From: Vittaforma corneae ATCC 50505
Lineage: Eukaryota > Microsporidia > Nosematidae
DNA: 64,000 bases
Direction: 5' to 3'
Assembly: GCF_000231115.1 (NCBI RefSeq)
Contig: NW_006889851.1
Coordinates: 1 to 64,000 of the forward strand
Both the position numbers and the translations under genes were made by a program. The notes under the pieces are model-generated. The model worked only from the letters and a program-made list of their open reading frames with translations. It was not told where the DNA came from and searched no databases. Below, piece by piece: positions 41,149 through 50,818 of the stretch; the stretch's first letter is position 1; each line of letters begins with the position of its first letter.

Positions 41149-43047
41149 ATGACAAATAGACTAGATAAGCTAATGCTAGGTGGCGAAATGCTAAAGCTTC
41201 TTGCATCCTTCAATATTGATGGTTTTATAACAACGATGCAAGATGAGCACCTGAACGAGTTTATAAATGACAACGACAACAAAATCATGCATCTCACGGG
41301 ATTTACAGGGTCGGCAGGAATTGCATTTACAAGCATACATGAAAAGGTGCTAATAACTGACGGAAGATATTATCTCCAGGCTGAAAGAGAGTTGAGGGAG
41401 AATGAATCTAAGGGCTATAGGCTGGTCAAACAGGAAGATCAGGAAGAGTACTGGAAAGAAATATTGAAGAGCATTAATAGTATTGGAGTTGATACAAGAT
41501 ACATCAGCATTAGGGACTATGAGACGTTGAAAAATATATTTAACATGCTGGGAACCAAACTGGTGCATGTGCCCGATATCGTTTTAGAATTATGGAAAGA
41601 TAGACCGGCAAGGCAGTTTAGGAAGATAATAGACTTACAAGAATACAGATATAGAAAGGAAGTGGACTTTGATGAAATTGTACTATCGCTCGAACAGTGC
41701 TCACAGTTTAGTAATACATCTAATAGTAAAACTTCCAATCTTGATTTATTATTTGATAATGAAATAGTGAAACAACAAGGCGATAGTTTGACAAGCATTG
41801 CAGGAGAGTCCAGAAAAGACAAGATTTCCAGGGTTTTAGAGACTTTAAACGAAGATGAAATCCTAGTACTAACTGAACTAGACACAATCGCATGGATTTT
41901 CAATCTGAGAGGCGAGGATATAAAAAATAACTTGTTTTTCTACTCCTTTTCTGTGATTTTTAAAGAAAAAGTGGTGTTATTTACAAACTCTGATGTAAAG
42001 TTACCTGAGCTGCAGGATATAGTCCAGCCTACAAGCAATGAAACTTGGGATGGCACTTCTTATTCTTTTGAAATCAAAGGATATTCCGAATTTTACAGAT
42101 ATATTGAATCCTTCAAGCATGACAAAAAGATAGTAATTTCACCGAATACTCCCGCGTTTATTGCCAACAAGTTCAAAAACAAAAGAATAACCAATGATAT
42201 CCGTGCATTGCAGTCAGTAAAGAACAAAATGGAACTGTATGGCATGCTTCGTGCAAACATTCTTGATGCCCTAGCTTTAATTAAATTATCTACGTGGATT
42301 CATACGGCCAGCCGTACTGAAAGGGAGATTGCTGAGCAGCTCAGAAAGATCAAGTCAGAAAATAGATACTTTCTTAGAACAAGCTTCGATTCAATTGTTG
42401 CTGTTGGAAAAAACGGAGCTGAGCTGCACCACTCAATAGGAGATACCTATACAGCCAAGGAAAAGGCCATTTTGATTGACTCAGGCTCACAGTATATCTT
42501 TGGAACAACTGACATTACAAGAACATTGAGTACAAGACCAGATGCGATATTGAAACGGGACTACACATTTGTCCTTAAGGCAACGATTGCTCCTAAGCTA
42601 TTGCAGGAAAGGGAACTTGGAGGAGACACGGTGGATACTACGGCCAGAAGCGTGCTACTATCAGAAGGCTTAACGTATGACTCGTCTACTGGGCATGGTG
42701 TTGGGTTTGGATTGAATGTGCATGAGAACCCGCCAGCAATTTCCCAAAATGGAGGCGAGATACTAGAGAATCAAGTATTTACAATCGAGCCCGGAGTATA
42801 TCGTGAGGGAAAGTATGGAATTAGGATCGAGGATATGGTGTATTTGGAATCTTTAGATGGCATGGACATAGTTCATGATTTAACCTTCGCCCCATACCAG
42901 ATGGATATGATTGATAGGAATTTATTAACTGAAGATGAAAGTAAATACATTAATACCAAAAATCGAAAGATTGGGTGCTTATTTATGAGCAGAATCAAAG
43001 ATAAAGCTAGCTTGAAATACTTAATAGAGAACACCAAGGAGCTATGA
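41149..43047 (+). CDS. Xaa-Pro aminopeptidase (aminopeptidase P)
   Basis: M24-family metallopeptidase cleaving the first residue from peptides with proline second. The 632-aa protein has the three-part layout of the large eukaryotic APP1/XPNPEP1 type: two creatinase-like N-terminal domains (FTGSAGIAFTS and ITDGRYYLQAERE in the first) and a pita-bread catalytic domain. The five metal ligands can be placed at Asp444, Asp455 (LIDSGS and TTDITRT), His516 (TGHGVGFGLNVHE), Glu547 (FTIEPGVY) and Glu561 (IRIEDMVYL). The frame is intact. The start is the first ATG; ATGs at 41173 and 41188 are alternatives. Confidence 0.95.
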   Translation: MTNRLDKLMLGGEMLKLLASFNIDGFITTMQDEHLNEFINDNDNKIMHLTGFTGSAGIAFTSIHEKVLITDGRYYLQAERELRENESKGYRLVKQEDQEEYWKEILKSINSIGVDTRYISIRDYETLKNIFNMLGTKLVHVPDIVLELWKDRPARQFRKIIDLQEYRYRKEVDFDEIVLSLEQCSQFSNTSNSKTSNLDLLFDNEIVKQQGDSLTSIAGESRKDKISRVLETLNEDEILVLTELDTIAWIFNLRGEDIKNNLFFYSFSVIFKEKVVLFTNSDVKLPELQDIVQPTSNETWDGTSYSFEIKGYSEFYRYIESFKHDKKIVISPNTPAFIANKFKNKRITNDIRALQSVKNKMELYGMLRANILDALALIKLSTWIHTASRTEREIAEQLRKIKSENRYFLRTSFDSIVAVGKNGAELHHSIGDTYTAKEKAILIDSGSQYIFGTTDITRTLSTRPDAILKRDYTFVLKATIAPKLLQERELGGDTVDTTARSVLLSEGLTYDSSTGHGVGFGLNVHENPPAISQNGGEILENQVFTIEPGVYREGKYGIRIEDMVYLESLDGMDIVHDLTFAPYQMDMIDRNLLTEDESKYINTKNRKIGCLFMSRIKDKASLKYLIENTKEL

Positions 43048-43178
43048 GCGTCAATCAAAACATAGCTACCAACATGAAGCATGAAAATCAATGTGTAACA
43101 AACGGCTACATACTATCTGGGCATACTACTAAGTTTTGCCATTATACTTTTTGGTTTTTCTCAATTTCTTCCCCGAAA

Positions 43179-43893
43179 ATGCATTTTAAACTAGACTTCG
43201 AGGGAAAGCCAGAAATAGGAGCTTATGTCAGAATGACAAACAAGTATATACTCGTTGGGAGATCGCAGACACCAAACATCATCAATTTCTTCAGAGAAAA
43301 CTTCTCAGTCCCAATTATTGAGACCACCATAAACACGATCAATACAGTTGGTTCGCTTTGCGTAGGCAACAGCAAAGGATTGGTACTTCCAGACACGTGC
43401 ACGGATCAGGAGTTGCAGCACATCAGAAACTCACTTCCCGAGTCGATTAAAGTCGTTAGAATCTATGAGAAGCTCAATGCTCTTGGAAACATCATTGTCT
43501 GCAATGACTACGGCTGTCTGGTTCATCCAGAAATAGACGAGAGCAACATTAAGATATTGGAAGATACACTCGGAGTGCCAGTATTTAAGCACACAATCGG
43601 TGCCGAGCCACTTGTAGGCACCTTCTCAGTTCTGTCTAATCAGGGAATGCTTATCCATCCAAATGTTACAGAGCTTGAGCTAAAAGACTATCAGAACTGC
43701 TGAAGGTTCAGGTGATCGCAGGCACAGTAAACTCAGGATCCCAGGTAGTAGGAGTGGAATAGTGGCCAATGACTATGTCTGCATTACAGGGATACGATGC
43801 ACGAATGTGGAGATAAAGGTGGCCGAAACAGTCTTTAATCTTTCGAGTGAGAAGCTGTCTACAGCAGCAGCGATTGATGAGATCGTTTTGTAG
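43179..43893 (+). CDS. TIF6: eIF6 / TIF6 60S anti-association factor, frame broken twice
   Basis: Binds the 60S subunit, prevents premature joining with 40S, and is needed for 60S biogenesis. It begins MHFKLDFEGKPEIGAYVRMT at the ATG at 43179 (after CCCCGAAA). The five-fold pseudosymmetric repeats are visible (VLPDTCTDQELQHIRNSLP, VHPEIDES, GTFSVLSNQGMLIHPN). The first frame stops at 43703, but the rest continues in other frames: LSELLKVQVIAGTVNSGSQV, then SGIVANDYVCITGI, to a stop at 43893. Single missing bases near 43688 and 43753 account for both breaks. Restored length is about 238 aa (family 245). The upstream in-frame start at 43044 is leader. Confidence 0.93.
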
Positions 43894-44146
43894 AAGTGAT
43901 ATTGCGGCTATTTAAAATAAATCCTATTATTTACACACCGCGTTACTTGTTCTAAGAGCTTTGTTTGTTGTATGCATGCAGCGCATCCGGTGTGGTTAAC
44001 TTTATCTTGCAAGATCCAGTACTGTAAAACTAGACATAAGAAATGTGGTTGGTCTCTGCTATTACTGGATTACTCCTTTGACAGTTAATATTACCAAGAA
44101 TCTACAGTAATGGATAACCAATCCTTTTCTCTGCCCCTCACTAGCC

Positions 44147-44362
44147 ATGCCAGACACAACAAGCAAGTCTTTAGATTATTCTAAAAGACTAGCTTTGAGA
44201 ATCTCAGATGAAATTGACCATGCCTTAAACTCAATACCTCCAGGGATCCGCAACAAACTAGCAAGAACTGCAAGTCGAGTATTTGCAGGCCTCGGCATTG
44301 GAATTGTCTTCCTTTATGCAGCAACAAACTCAGACAGGACTTTCATACACAACGAGGATTGA
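44147..44362 (+). CDS. Small single-span membrane protein, orphan
   Basis: 71-aa protein. A helical amphipathic N-terminal half (SKRLALRISDEIDHALNSIP) and a basic segment are followed by one membrane helix (FAGLGIGIVFLYAAT) and a short polar tail. CCCCTC lies about 10 bases before the ATG, supporting a real gene. No family recognised. Possible small ER or mitosomal protein. Confidence 0.55.
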   Translation: MPDTTSKSLDYSKRLALRISDEIDHALNSIPPGIRNKLARTASRVFAGLGIGIVFLYAATNSDRTFIHNED

Positions 44363-44546
44363 TAAGCTTGCTATTCAATAAAACACAGTCTATATTCAAT
44401 TCTTTTTTCACTTATGAGAATATTGGAAAGTCTCTTCTTTGAACCATAAAGGTTATTGAGAATACTCAATATTAAGTTAAAATACTAGAGCTGAATGCTA
44501 AAATATTTACAATACAGCGCATTTATACTATTCATTGCTTCTTTAT

Positions 44547-45200
44547 TTAAAATAGCCCTTTAAATCTCTTGCCTTTGGGTCTTACAAGTTGTCTGGCCAG
44601 GTAACCTTCAAGTTGAGCAATCAGAAATGTAATAAAGGGAAGAAAGGCTAAAAGATTCAGATACCAATTCAGCCTCTCTGCATCCTTAATGTTAGTAGCC
44701 TGGGTGTTCTTGGCATAGTGATTCTCATTTCCCAGTATTTCAACCGCATTCTGCAATTGATTCAAAAGGGTTCTCAGGGCAATAATGTCCTCGTTTCCTT
44801 TATTTATCTTCATTACAGAGTGAACTGAAATAGAGAATCTTTCCATTTCATTTCCTCTGTTGTGCAGTTGGATAGTCCAAACGCCACCCTTGTCCAGTTT
44901 CTCAGTTACGTTTCTCTCGAGGGGAAGCTCAAGGCCTTCTACATCAACCTGTTCCTCGATCGACTCAGTTGCTTGGTACGAATCTTCAACATCAATGGCC
45001 TTTTTGTGATGTCTTTTGCCATCTGGCGGAACGACTCTGAAAAACAAGTTGTTGGACTGGGAGATACGGCTCAAGAACAGTTCAGAATACTGCTCATCGT
45101 CTGTGACATGCTTGCAGAATGTAAGCGTCTCCTTTGGTTGGATAATCTTGAGAAGATTCGAGCAGCAGATTGGTCCTAGGAGTAGCAAGAACATAAGCAT
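44547..45200 (-). CDS. p24/EMP24 family cargo receptor
   Basis: 217-aa type I membrane protein of the early secretory pathway, acting in COPII/COPI vesicle cargo sorting. It has a signal peptide (MLMFLLLLGPICCS), a beta-rich GOLD-like lumenal domain (residues about 20-130), and a coiled-coil segment (LRTLLNQLQNAVEILGNENH). One membrane helix (LNLLAFLPFITFLIAQLEG) is followed by a basic cytosolic tail rich in Lys/Arg. The order and length fit p24 proteins (about 200-220 aa). The lumenal domain is diverged, so the subfamily cannot be given. CCC lies upstream of the ATG. Confidence 0.75.
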   Translation of the reverse strand: MLMFLLLLGPICCSNLLKIIQPKETLTFCKHVTDDEQYSELFLSRISQSNNLFFRVVPPDGKRHHKKAIDVEDSYQATESIEEQVDVEGLELPLERNVTEKLDKGGVWTIQLHNRGNEMERFSISVHSVMKINKGNEDIIALRTLLNQLQNAVEILGNENHYAKNTQATNIKDAERLNWYLNLLAFLPFITFLIAQLEGYLARQLVRPKGKRFKGLF

Positions 45201-45690
45201 TGTTTATGGGTCGAGAAGGAAGAAAACTATAAGGTACATAATCATGGAAAAACAATAAGGATCGACGCATCCACACACATTTAATTAAAAGAAGACAATT
45301 TGTAGATTACTCCACCTCGAGTTTGTAACTTTAGAAAGCAACTTCGACAAATTGTATTCTGGAGTACGACTATGCATACACCATAAAAACAACAGTAGAT
45401 TTTGACGGAAATAACGGACCATGGACTACCATAAGCCCCAAAGGTCGCTCACAACTCCCAATTTCTCCAGTGGTGTGATAAATTACTTAGAAATTAAAAA
45501 TTAATTTAAATTTAAAACATTATCCACAGTAAACAGCAGGACACAAGTGTAGCATTGTCTTTACTAATAAAAATACATAAAATTTGTCGACCATCTCGGC
45601 AGCCATCCCTGTTAGGCGATAGATATTTGATATCTAGCACAGAGGCTTATCAAAGTAAAGTATTAAATAGTAAACCAGTTGATTTTGCAC
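45201..45690. other. Intergenic region with an ATG-less open stretch
   Basis: 490 bp. A plus-strand frame at 45335-45478 is open for 47 codons and reads as protein-like (DFDGNNGPWTTISPKGRS then QLPISPVV), but contains no ATG and is bounded by stops. It could be a relic or an unspliced exon. No RNA gene seen. Confidence 0.35.
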
Positions 45691-46248
45691 CTAAAATTCA
45701 ATGTATTTCCATATTTTCTCGCAAATTTCTTGCTGATTGAATTTTTCACTGCATTCCACAGTAAATACATCATTTCTATTTTTATTCACTACTTTAGCAT
45801 ATACTGCGCCTTCCTTTTTAACAAAATCAACCCCAAATCCCTTGACTATCTCGTAATAAAGCTCCTCAACTGTAGGATAGCTCAGAACTTTTATCTCCTC
45901 TTCCAAATGTGTATTCTTCTCAATCAGCTCGTTCAATCTTGCTTCTATCTCCTCATTCTCCTGCTCAAGTTCAATAATTCTTCTGGAAAGCTTTATTCTC
46001 TCGTTGTTTTTCTTGGTAAAGGATGCTGCGTTCTTGTCCTGAAGCATCTGCAGCCTCTCCACTTCAGACTCCACCTGTTTGTTCTTTCTCTTCACCTGGT
46101 TTATCGAGTCCTCAATTGCCTCCATCTTTGTTTTGTGTGCAATTTCCGCATCTCTCAGCTCCTGTTTGATTTTGTTTAGAGTCTCCTTGAGTGTTTCGCT
46201 GTTGAACTGGGCGGTTAGTTTCAATATCTGGGTCTTGGCTTCTTCCAT
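45691..46248 (-). CDS. Coiled-coil kinetochore protein, SPC24-like
   Basis: 185-aa protein with about 120 residues of heptad coiled coil (for example RIIELEQENEEIEARLNEL) and a small C-terminal globular domain. The C-terminal domain (YYEIVKGFGVDFVKK, NRNDVFTVECSEKF, IWKYIEF) matches the pattern of SPC24: helix with (R/G)-x-(L/F)GV, two strands, and a final IW helix. SPC24 pairs with SPC25 in the NDC80 complex linking kinetochores to the inner centromere. SPC25 or another RWD-type kinetochore protein is the alternative. Confidence 0.6.
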   Translation of the reverse strand: MEEAKTQILKLTAQFNSETLKETLNKIKQELRDAEIAHKTKMEAIEDSINQVKRKNKQVESEVERLQMLQDKNAASFTKKNNERIKLSRRIIELEQENEEIEARLNELIEKNTHLEEEIKVLSYPTVEELYYEIVKGFGVDFVKKEGAVYAKVVNKNRNDVFTVECSEKFNQQEICEKIWKYIEF

Positions 46249-46470
46249 TACTCAATCTATGTCTTGGGGTCTGAAAAACAAAGAAATCCAGCCTTGAGCC
46301 ATATGCCAGCAATGCTTGTAAATTGGTCATAGCACGCAAATAGAGGTACAGTGTGCCATTATTTCTTTACATAAGAAGTACCATGGCATAACTCTCGATA
46401 TTTCGTAGCACCGACAGCCAGCAATACCATTCTAATGTTCTTTGCATTTTCTTACTTTTTATACTTCATC

Positions 46471-46482
46471 AAAATTTCTCCC
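46471..46482 (+). promoter_or_regulatory. AAAATTTCTCCC start element of NOP56
   Basis: A/T box and CCC directly abutting the ATG at 46483. This decides between that ATG and the in-frame one at 46435. Confidence 0.6.
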
Positions 46483-47688
46483 ATGTTTTACTTGCTTGAA
46501 TCTGTATTTGGAGTAGCACTTTTCAAGAAGAATGAAGAAGAGATAATTCTTCTAAAAAAGTTATTATTTGACGCAAACGCAAATGTCGTTGACATTATAG
46601 ACTCCCTCAACGAAGGAGCCATTCCGGATCAGATAAAAGAGTTTATCAAAGAAAACTGCCCATTGGCAAGCACGGTAAATGTACTAAACCCGAAAATATG
46701 CGAGACACTTTCAAGAGAACTAAGCATGAATGCTGTCTGTAGTCCAGATAGTGGGTTTAGAAAATTGAGGACAAGCTACTTCGAGTACTTTGATGTGTCC
46801 AAGGATCTTTGTAGGATAGCAACATCGAAGATAGCTCACAGGCTAATAAAGACAAACAGAAATGACATGATTCTGATAGACATTCTTAACTACGTTGAGG
46901 AGATGGATGTAAGCATCAACAACAGGATTATGAGAGTGAGAGAGTGGTATTCTATTCATTTTCCGGAACTCAACACGGTTTCAGACAGCACGGCATATCT
47001 TAATCTTGTCTTGAAAATAGGCAGCAGACAGAAGTTTCTATCGAATTCAGATTATAACGGTGTGCCTGAGGAAATTGTCCGCGTAGCCGGAATGAGTATG
47101 GGCAGCAGTATGAAGACTGAGGATATTCAGCAAATCAAGGATGATGTATGCAACATTCAGAAGGACATTGAATATAAAAACGGTATGCTAGTGCTAATGA
47201 AGACTTATGCGCAAAAATCCTTTCCTAATCTTTTTAACATTATTGGGGAGGGGCTAGCAGTAAGACTAATCAGAAAGGCTGGGTCCATTTCTCAGCTAGC
47301 ACAGTTCGCATCGTCAACAATTCAAATTTTAGGTGCAGAAAAGGCCTTTAATGAAGCTGTAAAAATGAAAACCAACACTCCCAAATACGGGCTTATTTTT
47401 AGCCACAGTCTTATCTGCGATTCGCCCGAGGATATTAGAGGAAGAGTGGCCAGGGCGGTTGCAAATAAAGTTTCGCTGTGTGCAAGGATAGACTCGGATC
47501 CAAAAAATTCAATTGGTGGCGAATTTGGAACAAAAGCACGGAAAGAAATTGAAAAGCTAGTGGAAAAGCTGGTCGATAGGGAAAACAAAAAAGAAAAGGC
47601 TATTTTTAATAAAAAGAAAAGAATAGTCTCGGTGAAGGAGTATGATGTGTCAAGGGACAGTACAAAGAGAATGAAAAGCCAAGAATGA
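46483..47688 (+). CDS. NOP56: Box C/D snoRNP core protein NOP56
   Basis: Core scaffold of box C/D snoRNPs, guiding 2'-O-methylation and pre-rRNA processing in the nucleolus. The 401-aa protein starts MFYLLESVFGVALF. A coiled-coil region and the Nop domain follow, with RVREWYSIHFPELN, IIGEGLAVRLIRKAGSIS, STIQILGAEKAFNEAVK, TNTPKYGLIF and GRVARAVANKVSLCARID. RVREWY and the ANK-S-RID pattern favour NOP56 over NOP58. The basic C-terminal tail is short, without the long KKE/D repeats of yeast. It shares the pathway with RRP9 at 58.2 kb. Confidence 0.9.
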   Translation: MFYLLESVFGVALFKKNEEEIILLKKLLFDANANVVDIIDSLNEGAIPDQIKEFIKENCPLASTVNVLNPKICETLSRELSMNAVCSPDSGFRKLRTSYFEYFDVSKDLCRIATSKIAHRLIKTNRNDMILIDILNYVEEMDVSINNRIMRVREWYSIHFPELNTVSDSTAYLNLVLKIGSRQKFLSNSDYNGVPEEIVRVAGMSMGSSMKTEDIQQIKDDVCNIQKDIEYKNGMLVLMKTYAQKSFPNLFNIIGEGLAVRLIRKAGSISQLAQFASSTIQILGAEKAFNEAVKMKTNTPKYGLIFSHSLICDSPEDIRGRVARAVANKVSLCARIDSDPKNSIGGEFGTKARKEIEKLVEKLVDRENKKEKAIFNKKKRIVSVKEYDVSRDSTKRMKSQE

Positions 47689-47852
47689 AGCTGTACTTTA
47701 ATTAAAACTTTTAGATTTCACTTTTGGCATGGCTCCAAAGGCCCATAGGATAGTATTCAGATTAGGTACTGCTGTCTCGAACTTTGTCTTCTGCAAATAC
47801 TTATGAGGAGCTTTAATATTGCGCCTACACAGTACTTGCAAGCCCATGTCTT

Positions 47853-49298
47853 TCAAAATATCCTCTTTTTGAATCCAAATGACTCAAACAAGCAGTTTGA
47901 ATAGTCAAAAGCTCTGTTTGGTCTGGAATTTACCTTGTTTTCATATGCCATATTCAATAAGCTTTCTATGACAGAGTTTGCTCCAAACGCGAGGCTCTTT
48001 TCATAGTTTTGTATTGCATTTTCAAGATCATCAATCAGGTGGCAGATAAATCCCTTGCAGACAAAATAGTAGCTGTTCTTCTCACACTCCTCCAGCGAAG
48101 CTCTTGCCTCTTCCAGCTTACCAGTAAAGAGAAGGCAAAACACCTTCAAAATATTCTTTATACTAAATAACTCAAGATACCTCATGGCCTCCTCATACTC
48201 CTCATTGTAGATTAGACAGTAAATAAACGAATAGATTACTCTGTAGTCTGTGGGCTTTCCATAAATATTATCAATGCTAGATGTCTCTTGCCGTATGGAT
48301 CTATGTTTCTTATTTTTTGGGACTTCGTTTATAGCTAGCGAATCCTCCATAAGACTAATACTTCTTTTGAAATAGTGTTTTGCCTTTGGTATGTTATTCA
48401 TTAACTGGTACTCATACGCCAGGCAATATGCCGGGATATACGATGAGCTCATAATGGAGTAGGCATTGTTTAGAACTTTAACTGCATACTCAGTCTCCTT
48501 CAGCTTCGAGTGGCAAATTCCTGCCAAGAGATGACCAGGCCCCAAGTTCTTGTTAATTTCTATTGCTTTGTAAAAACAGCTTAGGGCCTCTTTATACTTT
48601 TCCTTTGCCAAGTAGTACATTCCCATTCCCAGATAAATAAACTCACAGTCGCCGAACAGATCAAGATTTCTGACACATACTCTGAATAAAAGAGCACTGC
48701 CGCTCATCATCTCCCGTTCGAAGAGAGTTTTATAGGCCAAAGAGCAGATTACTAATGGACAGACAATATTATCAATCGATACATCCCCTGATATTAGAGC
48801 ACTCATAATACTCCTGAGATGAGTATTGGGTATTTTGTCGATAAGGGCAGCCATTTCCTTGAAATTGCATAGCGATTCCTTATAAAGATATATCAAGGGC
48901 TCAATATTTCTACTGTCCCGTTCAAACGATAGTACAAACTGTTGCTTTCTGAGTAGTTCCTTCTTTGACAAGGCTGTGAAGAGTAGCTCGACTGAGGTAC
49001 TGTCCAGCGTATCAAAAGTGGGCACTTGCACGTTGGTGATTGGTTGAACGGATGATTCCTTTCCAGATCTGACGTAGAGAAGCTTTATTTCCTGGATCTT
49101 CAATAAGTCTGTGTTGAGTTCTACAATCCTCTGGATCTCCTTGTGAAAGCCCAGGTGTAAGAGAGACTTTAAGATAAGGAAATAATCAGGTATAGAAGAG
49201 TTGGGCAGTGTGCTTTGTGCTATAAGGAGGGAGGACCAGTACAGTTCATGGTTTAAAAATGCAAATCCCAGTTTTGTCATTTCACCCACGTCATTCAT
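47853..49298 (-). CDS. CDC16: Anaphase-promoting complex TPR subunit CDC16/APC6
   Basis: TPR scaffold subunit of the APC/C ubiquitin ligase that triggers anaphase. Of 481 aa, the clearest TPRs lie at about 235-330: YLGMGMYYLAKEKYKEALSC, FYKAIEINKNLGPGHLLAGI, SSSYIPAYCLAYEYQLMNNI and KAKHYFKRSISLMEDS. In CDC16 the same series runs G-Y-------EAR-YF-KA----FGPAW, then P-LYLG-EY---NN---A--FF. Later repeats are degenerate. CDC27 or CDC23 are alternatives but fit less well. ATG at 49298 after CACCCCAGTTA; ATGs at 49322 and 49280 are in frame. Confidence 0.75.
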   Translation of the reverse strand: MNDVGEMTKLGFAFLNHELYWSSLLIAQSTLPNSSIPDYFLILKSLLHLGFHKEIQRIVELNTDLLKIQEIKLLYVRSGKESSVQPITNVQVPTFDTLDSTSVELLFTALSKKELLRKQQFVLSFERDSRNIEPLIYLYKESLCNFKEMAALIDKIPNTHLRSIMSALISGDVSIDNIVCPLVICSLAYKTLFEREMMSGSALLFRVCVRNLDLFGDCEFIYLGMGMYYLAKEKYKEALSCFYKAIEINKNLGPGHLLAGICHSKLKETEYAVKVLNNAYSIMSSSYIPAYCLAYEYQLMNNIPKAKHYFKRSISLMEDSLAINEVPKNKKHRSIRQETSSIDNIYGKPTDYRVIYSFIYCLIYNEEYEEAMRYLELFSIKNILKVFCLLFTGKLEEARASLEECEKNSYYFVCKGFICHLIDDLENAIQNYEKSLAFGANSVIESLLNMAYENKVNSRPNRAFDYSNCLFESFGFKKRIF

Positions 49299-49594
49299 TA
49301 ACTGGGGTGACAATGCAAGCATATAAAAGTGTGTGGAGCATATTTTTGGATGCCAATCTGAAGACGTACAACAATTTATTTATTGCAGGATGGCCTTACA
49401 CATCATTAATTTTCCTTTGCTTTGAAGCATGCAGTAGAAGAACAGTACGTGAAACTAAAACGTCACAAACATTCCCGAATTCATTATTGCAAATATTAGT
49501 GGCCAAACAAACAATATTATTAATTTTGTTATTTGCTACTGTTTCAAAATTAAAACTGAAACCAATTTCATGGATTTTTGATGTCTAATATTAA

Positions 49595-50653
49595 ATGCAT
49601 TTCTTGCTTTACCTTATTTCTGCATTTTGCAGAAGAAAAGACAGTGTCATTTTAATTTTATGTAGAAATGAAGACAAAGATGAAATTGCAAAGACCATAA
49701 CCAACTTTGAGGAGAGGTTTAATGCTCGTTACAAATACCCTTATGTTTTTCTAAACGACAAGGACTGGGATAATGACTTCAAGGATAAAATAAAATCAGT
49801 CACAAAAAGCCAGGTCAAGTTTGGAAAAGTTCCAAGTGAGGATTGGGACATGCCCAAAAGCATAGACGCGGAAAAAGCCAAAACGAATTGGAAGACGATG
49901 GCAATGAAAGGAGTACCATATGCTGAGAAAGAAAGCTATCACAACATGTGCAGATTCTACTCGCGAAGCTTTTATTATCACGATCTTGTGCAAAAGTATA
50001 AATACTACTGGAGGATAGAGCCCGGAGTGAGATTTAGATGCAAAATACCCTATGATCCATTTGAAATAATGGAAGAAAAGGGATACAAATATGGATTTAC
50101 AATTACACTTTTTGAGTTTAAGGACTCGATACCCACACTCTATGACTCAACGTTGGAGTTTAAGAGAAAGTATTCCCATTTAATTCCAAAAGATAAGAAA
50201 ACCTTGCAGTTTATGTTTGAGAACCGAAATTACAACGGATGCCACTTTTGGTCCAACTTTGAAATAGCCTCTTTTGAGCTGTTTAGGAGCAAAAGCTATA
50301 CCACTTATGTGGGATATTTAAACCAAAAAGGAGGATTCTATTATGAAAGGTGGGGCGATGCACCAGTACACTCGTTGGCCGTGGCCATGTTTTTAGACAT
50401 GAGTGAGGTTCATTTTTTCGAAGAGATTGGATACACACACCCTCCATTTACACATTGCCCAACGAATGGAATAGACTGTGACTGTAAACCTGAAGAGAAC
50501 TTTGATAACAACCAGATTTCCTGCCTGCCGAAGTACCGCAACGATACAAAGTCACAGAAGACCCCAGCAGATGGAAAAGTGGCAAACGATGCAAAGAATG
50601 GCAGTGGCATTCATGTCAATATAGAGCAAGGCAAAGATGCCCGTAACATCTGA
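49595..50653 (+). CDS. KRE2/KTR-family alpha-1,2-mannosyltransferase (GT15)
   Basis: Golgi enzyme extending O- or N-linked mannose chains from GDP-mannose. The 352-aa protein starts with a short hydrophobic signal anchor (MHFLLYLISAFC). It shows YKYPYVFLNDKDW, MCRFYSRSFYYH, YYWRIEPGVRFRC (the family's EPGV site), YNGCHFWSNFEIASFELFRS (the most conserved GT15 block) and a final FERWGDAPVHS-type motif (YYERWGDAPVHSLA). A variable Asp/Asn/Lys tail closes it. Together with DPM1, it would build the mannose chains reported on polar tube proteins of other microsporidia. Confidence 0.95.
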   Translation: MHFLLYLISAFCRRKDSVILILCRNEDKDEIAKTITNFEERFNARYKYPYVFLNDKDWDNDFKDKIKSVTKSQVKFGKVPSEDWDMPKSIDAEKAKTNWKTMAMKGVPYAEKESYHNMCRFYSRSFYYHDLVQKYKYYWRIEPGVRFRCKIPYDPFEIMEEKGYKYGFTITLFEFKDSIPTLYDSTLEFKRKYSHLIPKDKKTLQFMFENRNYNGCHFWSNFEIASFELFRSKSYTTYVGYLNQKGGFYYERWGDAPVHSLAVAMFLDMSEVHFFEEIGYTHPPFTHCPTNGIDCDCKPEENFDNNQISCLPKYRNDTKSQKTPADGKVANDAKNGSGIHVNIEQGKDARNI

Positions 50654-50818
50654 CGATAGAAATTAAACACATTCAAAGCGCTTTTATTATAGTACAATAG
50701 ACTGTGCTAGAATGCATAAGTCTAAATTAAGTATAAATTAGTTTTTTAATTTTTGAAATCACTTTTGATCTTGTCTTAATTCTCATCTTTCCTTTTTTGT
50801 TGAAAAATTAATTTGCCC

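Noticed and set aside
49259..49588. 109-residue plus-strand ORF between CDC16 and the mannosyltransferase
   Set aside because: Overlaps the CDC16 start region, opens without context and has no motif.
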